A DNA stretch of 64,000 nucleotides from an uncultured Cryomorphaceae bacterium (GTDB lineage: Bacteria > Bacteroidota > Bacteroidia > Flavobacteriales > Schleiferiaceae): positions 1 through 64,000 of the forward strand of contig CAKZJV010000008.1 of NCBI GenBank assembly GCA_937120475.1. Reading direction: 5' to 3'. The notes beneath the pieces were generated by a model. The model was not told where the DNA came from, made no database searches, and saw only the letters and a program-made list of their open reading frames with translations. Shown one piece after another: positions 48,672-59,136 of the stretch. Position 1 is the first letter of the stretch. Every line of letters starts with the position of its first letter. The translations under genes and the position numbers were made by a program.

Positions 48672-49952
48672 ATGAAAGAACTGGAATCAGAAAGACCTAA
48701 AAGAAAGCGAATACTGGTAATTGGGGGCGGGTTTGCCGGACTGGAATTCATCAAAGGTTTGAACCGCACCTCCATTGAAATCGTTCTAGTAGACCGAAAT
48801 AATTTCCACACTTTTCAACCCCTACTTTACCAAGTGGCCTCGGGCTCATTAAGTCCAGATTCAATTGGATTTCCCTTTAGGAAGCGGATAGCCAAAATGC
48901 CCAATGTTCGATTCCTAAAGGCGGAGGTTAATAGAGTGAATCCGAATGAAAACCAAGTGGTAACTGATATTGGCAAAGTGGACTACGATTATTTGGTGCT
49001 GGCCCAAGGTTCGAAAACCAATTTTTTCGGAAACAAATCCCTAGCCCAAAGAGCCATGCAATTGAAAACCATTCCGCATGCCCTAGACATAAGGTCTGAA
49101 TTCCTTCAAGAGTTTGAAAAGGCAGCTCGTTTGATTTCAACCCAAGAGAAATCCCATGCATTGAATTTTGTGGTGGTAGGTGGCGGACCAACTGGAGTTG
49201 AGGTTTCGGGAGCCTTGGCGGAAATAAAAAGACATATTCTGAGCAGGGACTACCCAGAGATTAATCCTGAATTGATGCAGATTTACTTGATTCAGGCAGA
49301 TCCACAATTATTAACAGGGTTTTCAGAAAAATCATCGGCGAAAGCCAAGGCTTATTTAGAGTCAATGGGCGTGAAGGTTTTTTTAAACACCCCTGTAAAA
49401 ACTTATGAAGGCAAAGAGCTTGGATTTGGAGATGGAGAAAGCATCCAAACCGAAACCGTGATTTGGTCGGCTGGGGTATCTGGAAATCAAATTGAGGGTT
49501 TCAAAGAGGAAGCTTGGGAAAGAGGGCGGTTTTTGGTGGATGCCTACCACGAGTCAATTGAATACAAGGGAGTATTTGCATTGGGAGACATCGCTTTGAT
49601 GAAAACCAAGGAGAACCCAAAGGGGCATCCCATGGTTGCTCCTCCTGCCATTCAACAGGCCGAGAACCTGGTTTATAATTTTAAGCATCCAAATAAAAAA
49701 AGAGAATTCAGGTATAAAGACAAGGGTTCAATGGCTACCATAGGAAGAAAAAAAGCTGTGGTTGACATGGGGAGGATTCATGTTTCTGGGTCCTTGGCTT
49801 GGTGGATTTGGATGGTGGTTCATTTACTTTCATTGATTGGATTTAGGAATAAACTGGCCGTAGTTTTCAATTGGGCCTTAAAATATTTCAGTTGGAAAAA
49901 CACGATTCGCCTTATTATTCGCCCCTATCAGCGCGCAAATGGAAGGGATTAG
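48672..49952 (+). CDS. Type II NADH dehydrogenase-like FAD oxidoreductase (core copy)
   Basis: A 426-aa NDH-2-family protein transferring electrons from NAD(P)H to quinone. FAD motif ILVIGGGFAGLEFIKGL, quinone-side NNFHTFQPLLYQVA, NAD(P)H motif FVVVGGGPTGVEVSGALAE and FALGDIA are all seen. The C-terminal WWIWMVVHLLSLIGF would bind the membrane. It is closely similar along its length to the product of 23121-24473, but its codons are more AT-rich like the core genome. It is divergent from mnmE and monocistronic in appearance. Confidence 0.92.
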   Translation: MKELESERPKRKRILVIGGGFAGLEFIKGLNRTSIEIVLVDRNNFHTFQPLLYQVASGSLSPDSIGFPFRKRIAKMPNVRFLKAEVNRVNPNENQVVTDIGKVDYDYLVLAQGSKTNFFGNKSLAQRAMQLKTIPHALDIRSEFLQEFEKAARLISTQEKSHALNFVVVGGGPTGVEVSGALAEIKRHILSRDYPEINPELMQIYLIQADPQLLTGFSEKSSAKAKAYLESMGVKVFLNTPVKTYEGKELGFGDGESIQTETVIWSAGVSGNQIEGFKEEAWERGRFLVDAYHESIEYKGVFALGDIALMKTKENPKGHPMVAPPAIQQAENLVYNFKHPNKKREFRYKDKGSMATIGRKKAVVDMGRIHVSGSLAWWIWMVVHLLSLIGFRNKLAVVFNWALKYFSWKNTIRLIIRPYQRANGRD

Positions 49953-49983
49953 ATTTTTTCTTTGTGCCCTAAACTCAAAGGGC

Positions 49984-49992
49984 TATTTTTGC
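49984..49992 (+). promoter_or_regulatory. sucD promoter -7 box
   Basis: TATTTTTGC, matching TAnnTTTGC, 20 bases upstream of the sucD start codon. Confidence 0.55.
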
Positions 49993-50011
49993 CACTCAAA
50001 ATCAAGCAAAC

Positions 50012-50890
50012 ATGTCGGTTCTAGTTAACAAAGACTCAAAAATTATTGTTCAAGGTTTCACCGGAAAGGAGGGAACCTTCCACGCATCTCAAATGATTGA
50101 ATACGGAACCCAGGTTGTGGGTGGGGTTACTCCTGGAAAAGGAGGAAGCTCTCACCTAGACCGTCCGGTGTTCAATACAGTTGCAGATGCTGTAAAGGAA
50201 ACAGGAGCAGATACCTCCATTATATTCGTGCCCCCAGCCTTTGCTGCGGATGCAATTTTGGAAGCTGCAGATGCCGGCATCAAGGTGATTGTATGCATTA
50301 CCGAAGGAATTCCGGTTAAGGATATGGTTTCGGTAAAGGCTTATTTAGATACTCGCGAGGCGATTTTAATCGGACCAAATTGCCCGGGTGTTATTACGGC
50401 TGACGAAGCGAAAGTGGGCATTATGCCAGGATTTGTTTTCAAGAAAGGAAACATCGGAATCGTTTCTAAGTCGGGTACCCTAACCTACGAAGCCGCTGAC
50501 CAGATTGTAAAAGCAGGTTTAGGCATTACCACGGCCATTGGAATCGGAGGAGACCCAATCATTGGCACGGTAACTCAGGAAGCTGTTGAAATGTTGATGA
50601 ACGATCCTGAAACGGAAGGCATCATCATGATTGGTGAAATTGGAGGGGATCTTGAGCCACGTGCTGCACGTTGGATCAAAGAGCACGGAACCAAGCCAGT
50701 GGTAGGTTTCATTGCTGGAGAAACCGCTCCTAAAGGCCGTACAATGGGCCATGCCGGTGCAATTGTAAGTGGTGAAGGTGAATCTGCAGAAGCCAAAAAA
50801 GCAATCCTTCGCGAATGTGGAGTACATGTGGTTGATAGTCCGGCTCATATCGGACCAAAAATGGCCGAACTAATGGGTGTAACGGCCTAG
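50012..50890 (+). CDS. sucD: Succinyl-CoA synthetase alpha subunit
   Basis: The alpha subunit of succinyl-CoA ligase of the TCA cycle, which forms ATP or GTP from succinyl-CoA. CoA-binding motif [11 protein letters not shown], the ligase stretch IGPNCPGVI, and the phosphorylated His247 in [15 protein letters not shown] are present. Length 292 aa is normal. The beta subunit gene is not adjacent, as is usual in Bacteroidota. A strong hairpin terminator follows. Confidence 0.96.
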   Translation: MSVLVNKDSKIIVQGFTGKEGTFHASQMIEYGTQVVGGVTPGKGGSSHLDRPVFNTVADAVKETGADTSIIFVPPAFAADAILEAADAGIKVIVCITEGIPVKDMVSVKAYLDTREAILIGPNCPGVITADEAKVGIMPGFVFKKGNIGIVSKSGTLTYEAADQIVKAGLGITTAIGIGGDPIIGTVTQEAVEMLMNDPETEGIIMIGEIGGDLEPRAARWIKEHGTKPVVGFIAGETAPKGRTMGHAGAIVSGEGESAEAKKAILRECGVHVVDSPAHIGPKMAELMGVTA

Positions 50891-50918
50891 TCTTCTGCTT
50901 AAAATATTGAATATTTAG

Positions 50919-50945
50919 AATCCCTGCCTTGGCGGGGATTTTTTA
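50919..50945 (+). terminator. Rho-independent terminator of sucD
   Basis: Stem AATCCCTGCC with GGCGGGGATT, followed by a run of six T. Confidence 0.8.
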
Positions 50946-50977
50946 TATTGCGAAACTCACGTTTAAAAACTAATGAA

Positions 50978-51493
50978 ATGAACACGAAACTAGCAATTGG
51001 CATATTCGGGATGGCATTGATTGCCCTAACGAGCTGCGACAAAGACGGTAAATCAGGAGAAATGTCTGCCTCAAGAAACGGTGAAGAATGGCAAACCGAA
51101 TCTAGAGAAGGCGAAATGGAGAAGGAAGACAATTTGGTAAATGAAGGCAAAATGCTTGAAATTACCGGAACTTCTAGCGATGGATCAAGCTTAACCATCC
51201 AGGCCTGGGATCCCCTTTCGGCCCTTAATGGAGACTGCATTACCCTTGGGTCTGTAAATGTATCTGCCCTTTCCCAAACCGGTCTTACCACCAATGGGTA
51301 TTGCACCTATGTAAACAGTCAGAACGAGGTTTACACCAGTATTGACGGGGGTGAAATTGATTTTGATGAATGCGTTTCTGATGAATTAAGCATTTCAGGC
51401 TCATTTAATTGCACCCTGGTAAACCCAAATAACAACGACACCGTTGTTTTCACAAATGGCCGCTTTGAAGCGATTACCTATGTGATTTTATAA
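50978..51493 (+). CDS. Lipoprotein, DUF6252-like
   Basis: A 171-aa lipoprotein with signal MNTKLAIGIFGMALIALTSC; an ATG 30 bases upstream is spurious. After an acidic spacer the body is beta-rich with Cys pairs, and the region from about ISGSFNCTLVN to FTNGRFEAITY resembles DUF6252 lipoproteins. Function unknown. It lies between two terminators and is probably transcribed alone. Confidence 0.72.
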   Translation: MNTKLAIGIFGMALIALTSCDKDGKSGEMSASRNGEEWQTESREGEMEKEDNLVNEGKMLEITGTSSDGSSLTIQAWDPLSALNGDCITLGSVNVSALSQTGLTTNGYCTYVNSQNEVYTSIDGGEIDFDECVSDELSISGSFNCTLVNPNNNDTVVFTNGRFEAITYVIL

Positions 51494-51510
51494 AATACTT
51501 TTCAATCATA

Positions 51511-51550
51511 AAAAACGCCGGTGGAAGCATTCCTACCGGCGTTTTTTTTT
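51511..51550. terminator. Bidirectional hairpin terminator
   Basis: Stem AAAAACGCCGGT (51511-51522) and ACCGGCGTTTTT (51535-51546) with a 12-base loop and T-runs on both sides; serves the lipoprotein gene and the opposing gene at 51566-52132. Confidence 0.85.
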
Positions 51551-51565
51551 TACGATAGTTTTAGA

Positions 51566-52132
51566 TTACCTAGTCTCATTATAAACCTCAAGGGCTTCGA
51601 GATCCATTAACATCCAGCCATTTTTCATTTTCCGATTCCAGCCTCCAATAAATTCACCGATGGCATAGGATCCGGATCCCACTCCCGTAGCCAAGAGTGA
51701 CCAGAAAAAGGTTTTGGAAGGTTCGCCAAATCCAGAGTAGTGTTGGACCAAAGCTACCTCTAAACCAATAAACCCTCCTATTCCAACCATCCAACCTAAG
51801 GTTTTAAAGGCTGGGTCAATAATGTTGGGGGGGCCTTGTATATTCCTTGAAAATTTGTGGATGGAAATTAGGGGAATGCTAATCTCAGAAAACCCTGAGG
51901 TCAAGATTAAATCTTCCCCATCAATTCGAGCGGTTTGCCCTTTGATCTTATTTTTATAAGACCAGACAATTACATGGGTTCCGGGTTCAAAATAGACCTC
52001 TCTTCCATCTACATTTTTAAGGATGATGGTTTCTGATGGGCCCTGGGCAAATCCGGGCATTGCCAAGCTCAAGAAGAGTAAAGATAATAGGGTTACCCTC
52101 CAGCTTTCCTGTAGTTTTACCACGTGGTTCAT
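51566..52132 (-). CDS. Secreted/membrane protein of unknown function
   Basis: A 188-aa protein with a signal peptide (SLAMPGFAQGPSETI), a beta-sheet segment of about 90 residues (IILKNVDGREVYFEPG, then DLILTSGFSEISIPL) and glycine-rich hydrophobic segments (WMVGIGGFIGLEVAL) near the C-terminus. Not recognised. Similar layouts occur in Bacteroidota envelope proteins. Confidence 0.6.
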   Translation of the reverse strand: MNHVVKLQESWRVTLLSLLFLSLAMPGFAQGPSETIILKNVDGREVYFEPGTHVIVWSYKNKIKGQTARIDGEDLILTSGFSEISIPLISIHKFSRNIQGPPNIIDPAFKTLGWMVGIGGFIGLEVALVQHYSGFGEPSKTFFWSLLATGVGSGSYAIGEFIGGWNRKMKNGWMLMDLEALEVYNETR

Positions 52133-52191
52133 GATAATAAAATTAAGTTAAACAAGGGTTTGGTTCCCGTAAAGGGATGCATAAAAATAAA

Positions 52192-52227
52192 AAAAGCCTT
52201 AGAAATTCAAATTTCTAAGGCTTTTTA
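52192..52227. terminator. Bidirectional terminator after infB
   Basis: A 17-bp perfect stem, AAAAAGCCTTAGAAATT and its complement, with a 2-base loop and T/A runs; ends the rimP-nusA-infB transcript. Confidence 0.88.
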
Positions 52228-52246
52228 ATGGATTATGATTTAGACT

Positions 52247-55204
52247 TTATAAAGTCTTTTTCACTTCTACTTCTTCGTATCCTTCAATGATGTCTCCTAC
52301 TTTAATGTCGTTAAAGTTGGCAATGTTCAGACCACATTCATAGCCTTTTTGCACCTCTTTCACATCGTCTTTGAAACGTTTCAGAGAACCAAGTTCGCCG
52401 GTATAAACCACAATACCATCGCGAATTACGCGCACGCTGGTATTTCGGGTGATTTTTCCGTCAAGAACCATACAACCTGCAATGGTTCCTACTTTAGAGA
52501 TTTTGAAGGTCTCACGCACTTCAATATTACCTACAATTTCTTCCTTAACATCTGGCGAAAGCATGCCTTCCATGGCGTCTCTTACCTCGTTAATGGCATC
52601 GTAGATGATTGAGTAAAGGCGGATATCCACTTCTTCTTTTTCAGCAAGCTTACGGGCTCCACCAGAAGGTCTAACCTGGAATCCGATTACAACTGCATCA
52701 GAAGCTGAGGCAAGCAAGATGTCTGATTCGGTTACTTGACCTACGGCTTTGTGAATGATGTTCACTTGAATTTCCTCGGTCGATAATTTTTGAAGCGAAT
52801 CGGCAAGAGCCTCAATGGAACCATCCACATCCCCTTTCAGTACGATGTTCAACTCTTGGAAATCTCCGATGGCCAAACGACGTCCAATTTCGTCAAGGGT
52901 AATATGTTTCTGAGTACGCACACTTTGTTCACGCTGAAGTTGAGCTCTTTTGGTAGCAATATTCTTTGCCTCCCGCTCGTCTTCCATAACATTGAACTTA
53001 TCACCTGCCGCTGGTGCTCCGTCAAGACCCAGTACAATAACTGGGGTTGCAGGACCGGCTTCTTCCACTCTATTGCCCCTTTCATCTTGGAGGGCTTTAA
53101 CCTTACCACTGTATTGACCGGCAAGCACGTAATCTCCAATTTTGAGGGTACCATTTTGAACCAGCATGGTGGCTACGTAACCCCGCCCTTTATCAAGAGA
53201 CGCTTCAATTACGGTACCAGATGCTGGACGTTTGGCATTGGCTTTCAATTCAAGAAGTTCAGACTCAAGCAGAACCTTCTCTAAAAGATCGTCAACCCCT
53301 TCACCTTTTTTAGCTGAAACTTCCTGGCTCTGGAATTTACCTCCCCAGTCTTCAACTAGAAGGTTCATTCCGGCAAGGCTTTCTTTAACCTTTTCAGGGT
53401 TGGCTCCGGGCTTATCAATTTTGTTGATGGCAAAAATCATGGGCACTCCAGCCGCCTGGGCGTGGGAAATTGCCTCTTTGGTTTGTGGCATCACATCGTC
53501 ATCAGCTGCAATTACAATGATTGCAACATCGGTAACTTGGGCACCCCTTGCTCTCATTGCGGTAAAGGCTTCGTGACCAGGAGTATCGATAAATGCGATT
53601 CGTTTTCCGTTTGAAATGGTAACCGAGTAGGCACCAATATGCTGGGTAATTCCTCCGGCTTCACCGGCAATTACATTGGCCTTACGGATGTAGTCAAGAA
53701 GGGATGTTTTACCGTGGTCAACGTGACCCATTACGGTAACAATCGGGGCTCTAGAAGTTGCGTTTTCATCATCTTCAGGAGCTTCTTCAATGGCATCTTG
53801 AACTTCAGCGGATACGAAATCTACCTCATACCCGAATTCTTCGGCTACGATGGTAAGGGTTTCTGCATCCAGGCGTTGGTTCATGGTTACCATGATTCCA
53901 AGGCTCATACAAGATGAGATAACTTGGGTGGTAGACACATTCATCATGGTGGCCAGTTCAGAAACGGTTACAAACTCAGTTACCTGAATTGTTTTGTTTT
54001 CTTCTTCTTGGCGCATTTGTTCCATTGCCTCTTGCTCACGGCGTTCTTCACGCTTGGCCCGACGCATTTTGGAACCTTTTGATTTTTTAGAACCCCCAGT
54101 AAGTTTCTCTAGGGTTTCGCGAACCTGCTTTTGGATTTGCTCCTCAGTAAGTTCGGCACGTTCTTGTTTTTTCTTCCTAGGAGCGTTGTTTCCGCCTTTC
54201 TTGGGCTTATTGTCGCCTCCTGGGTTTATACGTTTTCTCTTACGTTTGTTTTTATCCCCTTTCGGGTCAACGGAAGATGCAACCTTTTTCTTTTTCTTGT
54301 CGAATTGACTAAGGTCGATTTTTTCACCGGTGGATTTAATCCCACGAAGTTCAACCCGTTTTGCACGGATTACTCCATCTGGTTTCTTTTCGGCCTCTTT
54401 CTCTTCAGCTTTTGGCTCCTCTTTAGCCTCTTCTTTAGCCTTGGCTTTGGGCTCTTCCTTGGTTTTGGAATCTTCCTTTACCTTGGACTCATCTTTGGCC
54501 TCTGGCTTATCTTTGGCCTTTGGCTCATCTTTGGCTTTGGCAGGAGCTTCTTTCTTTTCAGGGCCAGGTTTTTCTTCCTTAGCCTTGGCTTTTTTAGCTT
54601 CTGTTTCTGCAGAGTCTTTAGCCTCTTTAGCTTCAGCTTCTTTCTTAGACTTGGCCTCCTCTTCAGATTTCTCTTTGGCTTTGGCTTCCTCTTTAGCTTC
54701 TTCTTCGGCTTTTTTCTTGGCGCCTTCCTCTTCAGCCTTCTTTTTAGCTTCTGCCTCGGCCGTTTTCTTAGCCTGAGCATCTTCCTCCGCCTTCTTCTTG
54801 GCAGCTTCTTCCTCCTCAGCCTTTTTCTTGGCAGCTTCTTCCTCTTCCGCCTTTTTCTTGGCTGCGGCTACTTTCCCGTCAAGGTCAATTTTGCCAACGG
54901 ATTTCACCCCTTGAACTTCTGCCTTAGCCTTGATGATTTCTTCAGGCTTATCTTTATCCTGCTCAGCACGCAGGGCTTCCTTTTCCGCTTGTTTAGCCCG
55001 ACTCACTTCTTCAGACTTATTCTTCACCTTTTGATCGGCTTGGAATTCATCAACAAGGAGGTTGTACACGTCAGACTCAATTTTGGTATTGGGACGTGCA
55101 ACAATGTCGATGCCTTTTGACGACAAGAAGTCTCCAATGCGGTCAATACCCACATTCAACTCTCTTGCCACCTTACTTAAACGCATGGTTTTAGCTTCTG
55201 CCAT
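52247..55204 (-). CDS. infB: Translation initiation factor IF-2
   Basis: The GTPase that brings initiator tRNA to the ribosome. The start at 55204 ([16 protein letters not shown]) gives 985 aa. Residues about 75-300 are a Lys/Glu/Ala-rich low-complexity arm, long in Bacteroidota. The G domain has [21 protein letters not shown] and INKIDKPGA. The last domains end [12 protein letters not shown]. It closes the rimP-nusA-infB operon. Confidence 0.97.
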   Translation of the reverse strand: MAEAKTMRLSKVARELNVGIDRIGDFLSSKGIDIVARPNTKIESDVYNLLVDEFQADQKVKNKSEEVSRAKQAEKEALRAEQDKDKPEEIIKAKAEVQGVKSVGKIDLDGKVAAAKKKAEEEEAAKKKAEEEEAAKKKAEEDAQAKKTAEAEAKKKAEEEGAKKKAEEEAKEEAKAKEKSEEEAKSKKEAEAKEAKDSAETEAKKAKAKEEKPGPEKKEAPAKAKDEPKAKDKPEAKDESKVKEDSKTKEEPKAKAKEEAKEEPKAEEKEAEKKPDGVIRAKRVELRGIKSTGEKIDLSQFDKKKKKVASSVDPKGDKNKRKRKRINPGGDNKPKKGGNNAPRKKKQERAELTEEQIQKQVRETLEKLTGGSKKSKGSKMRRAKREERREQEAMEQMRQEEENKTIQVTEFVTVSELATMMNVSTTQVISSCMSLGIMVTMNQRLDAETLTIVAEEFGYEVDFVSAEVQDAIEEAPEDDENATSRAPIVTVMGHVDHGKTSLLDYIRKANVIAGEAGGITQHIGAYSVTISNGKRIAFIDTPGHEAFTAMRARGAQVTDVAIIVIAADDDVMPQTKEAISHAQAAGVPMIFAINKIDKPGANPEKVKESLAGMNLLVEDWGGKFQSQEVSAKKGEGVDDLLEKVLLESELLELKANAKRPASGTVIEASLDKGRGYVATMLVQNGTLKIGDYVLAGQYSGKVKALQDERGNRVEEAGPATPVIVLGLDGAPAAGDKFNVMEDEREAKNIATKRAQLQREQSVRTQKHITLDEIGRRLAIGDFQELNIVLKGDVDGSIEALADSLQKLSTEEIQVNIIHKAVGQVTESDILLASASDAVVIGFQVRPSGGARKLAEKEEVDIRLYSIIYDAINEVRDAMEGMLSPDVKEEIVGNIEVRETFKISKVGTIAGCMVLDGKITRNTSVRVIRDGIVVYTGELGSLKRFKDDVKEVQKGYECGLNIANFNDIKVGDIIEGYEEVEVKKTL

Positions 55205-55261
55205 ACAGAACAATCAATTTTTAAATTTGCTCATATTTTAAGCCTTGAGCGGGGGCTATAA

Positions 55262-56497
55262 TTACTCTTCTAATTCAGCACGAAGGATGTTTTTAAGAGC
55301 CTGAATGGTTTCTTCTTCCAGATCCGTTCTCTTCAACAAGTCTTCGTTGGTCAGCTCTAAAACTGACCGGGCCGTATCACAGCCAATTTCTTTCAGGGCA
55401 TCAATTACCCAGTCTTCAATTTCATCGGTGAATTCTGTCAATTCAACATCCTCCTCCTCTTCAATATCACGGTAAACATCTATTTCGTAGCCGGTTAATT
55501 GACCAGCCAAGCGAATATTATGTCCGCCTTTTCCAATTGCCAAAGACACTTGGTCGGGCTTAAGATACACATCTACTTTATTCTCTTCATCTTTTATTTC
55601 GATGGAGGTGAGCTTAGCCGGAGCCAAGGCACGTTGGATAAAGAGCTGTGTATTGTTTGTAAAGTTAATTACATCTATGTTTTCGTTTCCGAGTTCACGA
55701 ACGATTCCGTGAATTCTAGAACCTTTCATTCCGACACAGGCCCCAACTGGGTCAATGCGGTCATCATAAGATTCAACGGCCACTTTTGCTTTTTCACCAG
55801 GGATACGAACCACTCTACGAACCAAGATCAAACCGTCAAAAACCTCTGGAATTTCTTGTTCAAAAAGTTTCGCCAAGAATTCAGGGGCGGTACGGCTTAA
55901 GATGATCAAAGGCTTGGATCCGCGGTATTCAACCTTGTGGATTACCGCCCGAATGGTATCACCTTTCCTAAAGAAGTCAGCCGGAATTTGTTGATCTTTA
56001 GGCAAAACCAATTCATTCTGGTCATCATCTAAAATAATCACCTCTCTGTGACGAATGTGGTGGATTTCACCGGTAATGATTTCCCCTTCAAGGTCTTTGT
56101 ACTTCTTGAACAGGTTACCACTATCGTGTTCTTGAATGCGGGCAATAAGGTTTTGGCGTAGCGATAAGATACCTCTCCTTCCAAAATCTTCAAGCTTCAC
56201 TTCTTCAGACACCTCTTCACCAACCTCAAAATCAGGCTCAATCTTAATGGCCTGAGAGTATTCAATCTCAGAATTGGGGTCTTCAACTTCACCATCAGCA
56301 ACCACCTCCCGGTTTCTCCAAATCTCAAGATCTCCTTTGTCCGGATTCACGATGATGTCAAAATTATCATCCGATCCGTACTTCTTTTTAAGCATATTAC
56401 GAAAAACGTCTTCAAGGATGGCCATAAGGGTCACCCGATCAATGTTTTTATCGTCTTTAAACTCTCCAAAAGATTCAATCAATGCGATCTTTTCCAT
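55262..56497 (-). CDS. nusA: Transcription termination/antitermination factor NusA
   Basis: Binds RNA polymerase and nascent RNA. The N-terminal domain (SFGEFKDDKNIDR), an S1 domain near EGEIITGEIHHIRHREVIIL, and two KH domains with VDPVGACVGMKGSRI and VSLAIGKGGHNIRLAGQL are clear. The C-terminus has an acidic repeat-like tail with IGCDTARSVLELTNEDL. At 411 aa it is the normal short form of Bacteroidota. It lies 57 bases ahead of infB. Confidence 0.96.
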   Translation of the reverse strand: MEKIALIESFGEFKDDKNIDRVTLMAILEDVFRNMLKKKYGSDDNFDIIVNPDKGDLEIWRNREVVADGEVEDPNSEIEYSQAIKIEPDFEVGEEVSEEVKLEDFGRRGILSLRQNLIARIQEHDSGNLFKKYKDLEGEIITGEIHHIRHREVIILDDDQNELVLPKDQQIPADFFRKGDTIRAVIHKVEYRGSKPLIILSRTAPEFLAKLFEQEIPEVFDGLILVRRVVRIPGEKAKVAVESYDDRIDPVGACVGMKGSRIHGIVRELGNENIDVINFTNNTQLFIQRALAPAKLTSIEIKDEENKVDVYLKPDQVSLAIGKGGHNIRLAGQLTGYEIDVYRDIEEEEDVELTEFTDEIEDWVIDALKEIGCDTARSVLELTNEDLLKRTDLEEETIQALKNILRAELEE

Positions 56498-56506
56498 GAT
56501 GCATTC

Positions 56507-56974
56507 TTAAAAGGTTATAACCACTTTGGTTTCTACTATTTCCTCAAACGGAATCTCTTCCGAATGTTCTACTGTATGTTTGCCCTTACCAATGGGTTTG
56601 GGTTCACGACTTTTCCAACTAAGGCTTACGCCCGATTCAGATACCTCCTCAAGCTTTGCCGTAATGGTACGTCCATCTTGAGTTTTCACCTCCACCTTAC
56701 GACCAATATTCTTGATGTATTGCTTTGGTAAAACCAAGGGTTGATCTAGCCCTGGAGAAGCCACCTTCACCGAAAAATCTTCCTCTTCACGATCAAAAGA
56801 TGATTCAATAAAACGATTTACCTTCACCAAATCCTCCACTTTCACCCCTTGAACGGAGTCAATAATTACGTGAATGGAATTGTCTTCCTCCAAAGAGTAA
56901 TCCACCATGAAAAGCTCCGTGCCTTGCATGGAATCCTGTATTACAGCCTCAAGTTTTTCTTTCCCAATCATCAT
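56507..56974 (-). CDS. rimP: Ribosome maturation factor RimP
   Basis: A 155-aa 30S assembly factor. Features are FMVDYSLEEDNSIHVIIDS, VKVEDLVKVNRFIE, and VKVASPGLDQPLV, where the family has the conserved SPG motif. It lies 9 bases before nusA, the conserved bacterial order. Confidence 0.95.
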   Translation of the reverse strand: MMIGKEKLEAVIQDSMQGTELFMVDYSLEEDNSIHVIIDSVQGVKVEDLVKVNRFIESSFDREEEDFSVKVASPGLDQPLVLPKQYIKNIGRKVEVKTQDGRTITAKLEEVSESGVSLSWKSREPKPIGKGKHTVEHSEEIPFEEIVETKVVITF

Positions 56975-57035
56975 TCATCGGTACGAAAAGAGGGGACAGT
57001 GGCCCCCTCTTTTACTCCTTTTGCGTAAATCGGGT

Positions 57036-57044
57036 GCAAATATA
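57036..57044 (-). promoter_or_regulatory. rimP-nusA-infB promoter -7 box
   Basis: TATATTTGC on the minus strand, about 60 bases upstream of the rimP start, the Bacteroidota consensus. Confidence 0.6.
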
Positions 57045-57088
57045 CACAAATACTATGGTCTTAACAAGCAAGTTCCTACCTTCGAAAA

Positions 57089-57424
57089 ATGGGATGGTTT
57101 GATTCTAAGCCGGTTTGGAGAGAGGTTGAGGAGCCAGGTCTATTGCCTAGGTTAAGAAAGGACCAATGGGTGGAGGTTAAGGTTCAGGGAAAGACCCTAT
57201 TAATGGTTGAGGTTCAAGGGGAGGTCCTGGCCTTTGAATCAAGATGTCCGCACGAAGGTTATCCCTTGAAAAATGCGAAACTTGAAAAGGGAACCCTAAC
57301 CTGCCCTATGCATGGTTATTGTTACTCCATAAAAACGGGAGCTTTGATTCAACCTGAAACGGGAAACAAACTGATAACTTTCCCGGTTAAAGTAGAGGAT
57401 GGAACCTGTTTCATTAAAATTTAA
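57089..57424 (+). CDS. Rieske [2Fe-2S] ferredoxin-like protein
   Basis: A 111-aa protein with one Rieske domain: CPHEGYPL and CPMHGYCYSIKTG give the Cys-His pairs for the 2Fe-2S cluster. No signal peptide, so a cytoplasmic electron carrier, as in small NirD-like or dioxygenase ferredoxins. No partner oxygenase or reductase is adjacent. A -7-like TACCTTCG lies just upstream. Confidence 0.88.
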   Translation: MGWFDSKPVWREVEEPGLLPRLRKDQWVEVKVQGKTLLMVEVQGEVLAFESRCPHEGYPLKNAKLEKGTLTCPMHGYCYSIKTGALIQPETGNKLITFPVKVEDGTCFIKI

Positions 57425-57553
57425 CTTGGGTCATTACTCGCTTGAATGTACTATCTTTAACCTTGTTAAGTAAATCTTAACCGAGGAATATAAACCGTTA
57501 ACTACCTTCAAATTATTGCTTAGTTTAGTACAACTCTAGCTTAGTGGCTGGAA

Positions 57554-57724
57554 ATGCAGCTCTGGGTGTATGCAGAATTTGAAGACGGCACGATAGTCAA
57601 CGGTCTTGGGCAGTACGTAGTGCAAAGCAATCTTAACAGGGTAGCTGTGTTTTTTACCGGAAACCTCAAGCCATATGACCCAAATTCTGTTGTATATAGA
57701 ATAACCGTTTACAAGAAACTCTGA
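57554..57724 (+). CDS. 56-aa possible protein of unknown function
   Basis: An ATG-start frame of 56 codons with well-formed beta-like sequence (VYAEFEDGTIVNGLGQYVV) ending 4 bases before the next gene. It may be a real small protein or the relic of a longer one; an in-frame TAG lies shortly upstream. The rest of 57425-57553 shows nothing clear. Confidence 0.35.
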   Translation: MQLWVYAEFEDGTIVNGLGQYVVQSNLNRVAVFFTGNLKPYDPNSVVYRITVYKKL

Positions 57725-57728
57725 TAAT

Positions 57729-59108
57729 ATGTACAGACTTTTATTTTTTATGCTGCTTGTCTCTACTTTGTTAAAGGCCCAAACCTTAGATTGGACCTTG
57801 ACTTTTCCTTACCCCGGGAATTTTCCTAATACTCATTATTCTTTCGTAGATGACGCAGGCAGCTTAAAATTAAGTCTACATGAATCTGGATACTTTGGCT
57901 ACGCTGTGTTTGCAGAGATAGACCCCCTGGGGAATTTATGCCTGGATTCCATGAAGCGAGATTCAGGAGAATTCAACATTGTAAACCCGCATCTTCGTTA
58001 TATCGGCGACACAAGCTATTTGCTATTTCATAACCTGGATACCCTGGCAAATTATATTAGCTCCAGCCTTCTAAGGGTAAATAGAAATTGCTCAACAGAC
58101 ACGCTAAACTATCCCTTTGATTGCCGGTATGCTTGCGCTTATAATAACCCAACTGTTTCATGCCTTTGCAACGACTCTATTTATTTATATGACAGAAGTT
58201 CGTTCCAGGAATCCCTTAGAGTAAAGATTAAAACAGATACTGGAAGGGTTTACGTTAATTCAAAATTTTTTGAATCTAGCAGCTATATCTTTATGATTAG
58301 AGATGTTTATCAAGAAAACAAATCACAGGTGGCGGTGATAGATAAACAATCAAGTCAATTGATCCTTGACAGCATTTTTCAGGGCATTTCAGATTCAAAA
58401 GACCACAATATTCTGAATGGGAGTATTTATTTTATCGCAAATGAAAACTTATTCAAGGTAAGTTCAAATGGATTGCTTGATCAATTAAATAAGGTAAATG
58501 CTCAAAACAATTTAAAAGAGCTGAAGATCCATGGCAATTATTTATATACGATAAGCGATACATTAATTCGGGCCTTTACCAAAAGGGCCCTTTTAGAAAA
58601 GAGAGACTCAAATGGCCAAGTACTTCATGCCTTCTTTCCTGATACCAATGCGAGGTTTGCGGGTGGACTTCACATAAGTGCTAATGGGCAGATTGCTTAT
58701 GGGTATGAAGACGTAAATTTAATTAAGTATCTCGCTTTTAGCAATATAGATAAATTTCCTTTTGAACGGGTTCAAGTACCTTCAATTGACTTTTTTTACG
58801 ACCAGAACTTTGGGTATTATTCATTTGGTTTTCGAAATGATAGCGTCGAGATTAGGCACTTTACCCCAAATCTTTCCATTATTGAAGAGCCTTCCACCAA
58901 TCCTACCTTAATGGTTTACCCCAATCCGACTTCAAATTTCCTTTTTATTCAAGATGCAGAACCAGGGCAGGCCTATCAAATTGCCGACGTGCTCGGCAGG
59001 ATATATCAACAAGGGAACTATCAAGAAACCATTGATGTTTCTGATTTACCCGCGGGTTTATACCTTGTTCAAATGGGCGAGCATAGTTGGAAGTTTTTGA
59101 AAAAGTAG
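57729..59108 (+). CDS. Secreted T9SS-substrate protein of unknown function
   Basis: A 459-aa secreted protein: signal peptide ending LKAQ, a repeat-like beta-strand body with alternating hydrophobic strands and NxxY/D motifs reminiscent of a propeller, and a C-terminal sorting domain from about 395 (LMVYPNPTSNFLFIQ to the end, SWKFLKK). It is exported and probably attached to the cell surface. No catalytic motif is recognised. It is adjacent to the small gene upstream. Confidence 0.78.
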   Translation: MYRLLFFMLLVSTLLKAQTLDWTLTFPYPGNFPNTHYSFVDDAGSLKLSLHESGYFGYAVFAEIDPLGNLCLDSMKRDSGEFNIVNPHLRYIGDTSYLLFHNLDTLANYISSSLLRVNRNCSTDTLNYPFDCRYACAYNNPTVSCLCNDSIYLYDRSSFQESLRVKIKTDTGRVYVNSKFFESSSYIFMIRDVYQENKSQVAVIDKQSSQLILDSIFQGISDSKDHNILNGSIYFIANENLFKVSSNGLLDQLNKVNAQNNLKELKIHGNYLYTISDTLIRAFTKRALLEKRDSNGQVLHAFFPDTNARFAGGLHISANGQIAYGYEDVNLIKYLAFSNIDKFPFERVQVPSIDFFYDQNFGYYSFGFRNDSVEIRHFTPNLSIIEEPSTNPTLMVYPNPTSNFLFIQDAEPGQAYQIADVLGRIYQQGNYQETIDVSDLPAGLYLVQMGEHSWKFLKK

Positions 59109-59136
59109 ATCGTTTCTTCAATGCTAGGGCGTACCC

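Noticed and set aside
54131-55120. A 329-aa Phe/Leu-rich frame on the plus strand opposite infB
   Set aside because: It is the antisense shadow of the Lys/Glu-rich repeat arm of IF-2; composition is biased and there are no gene signals.
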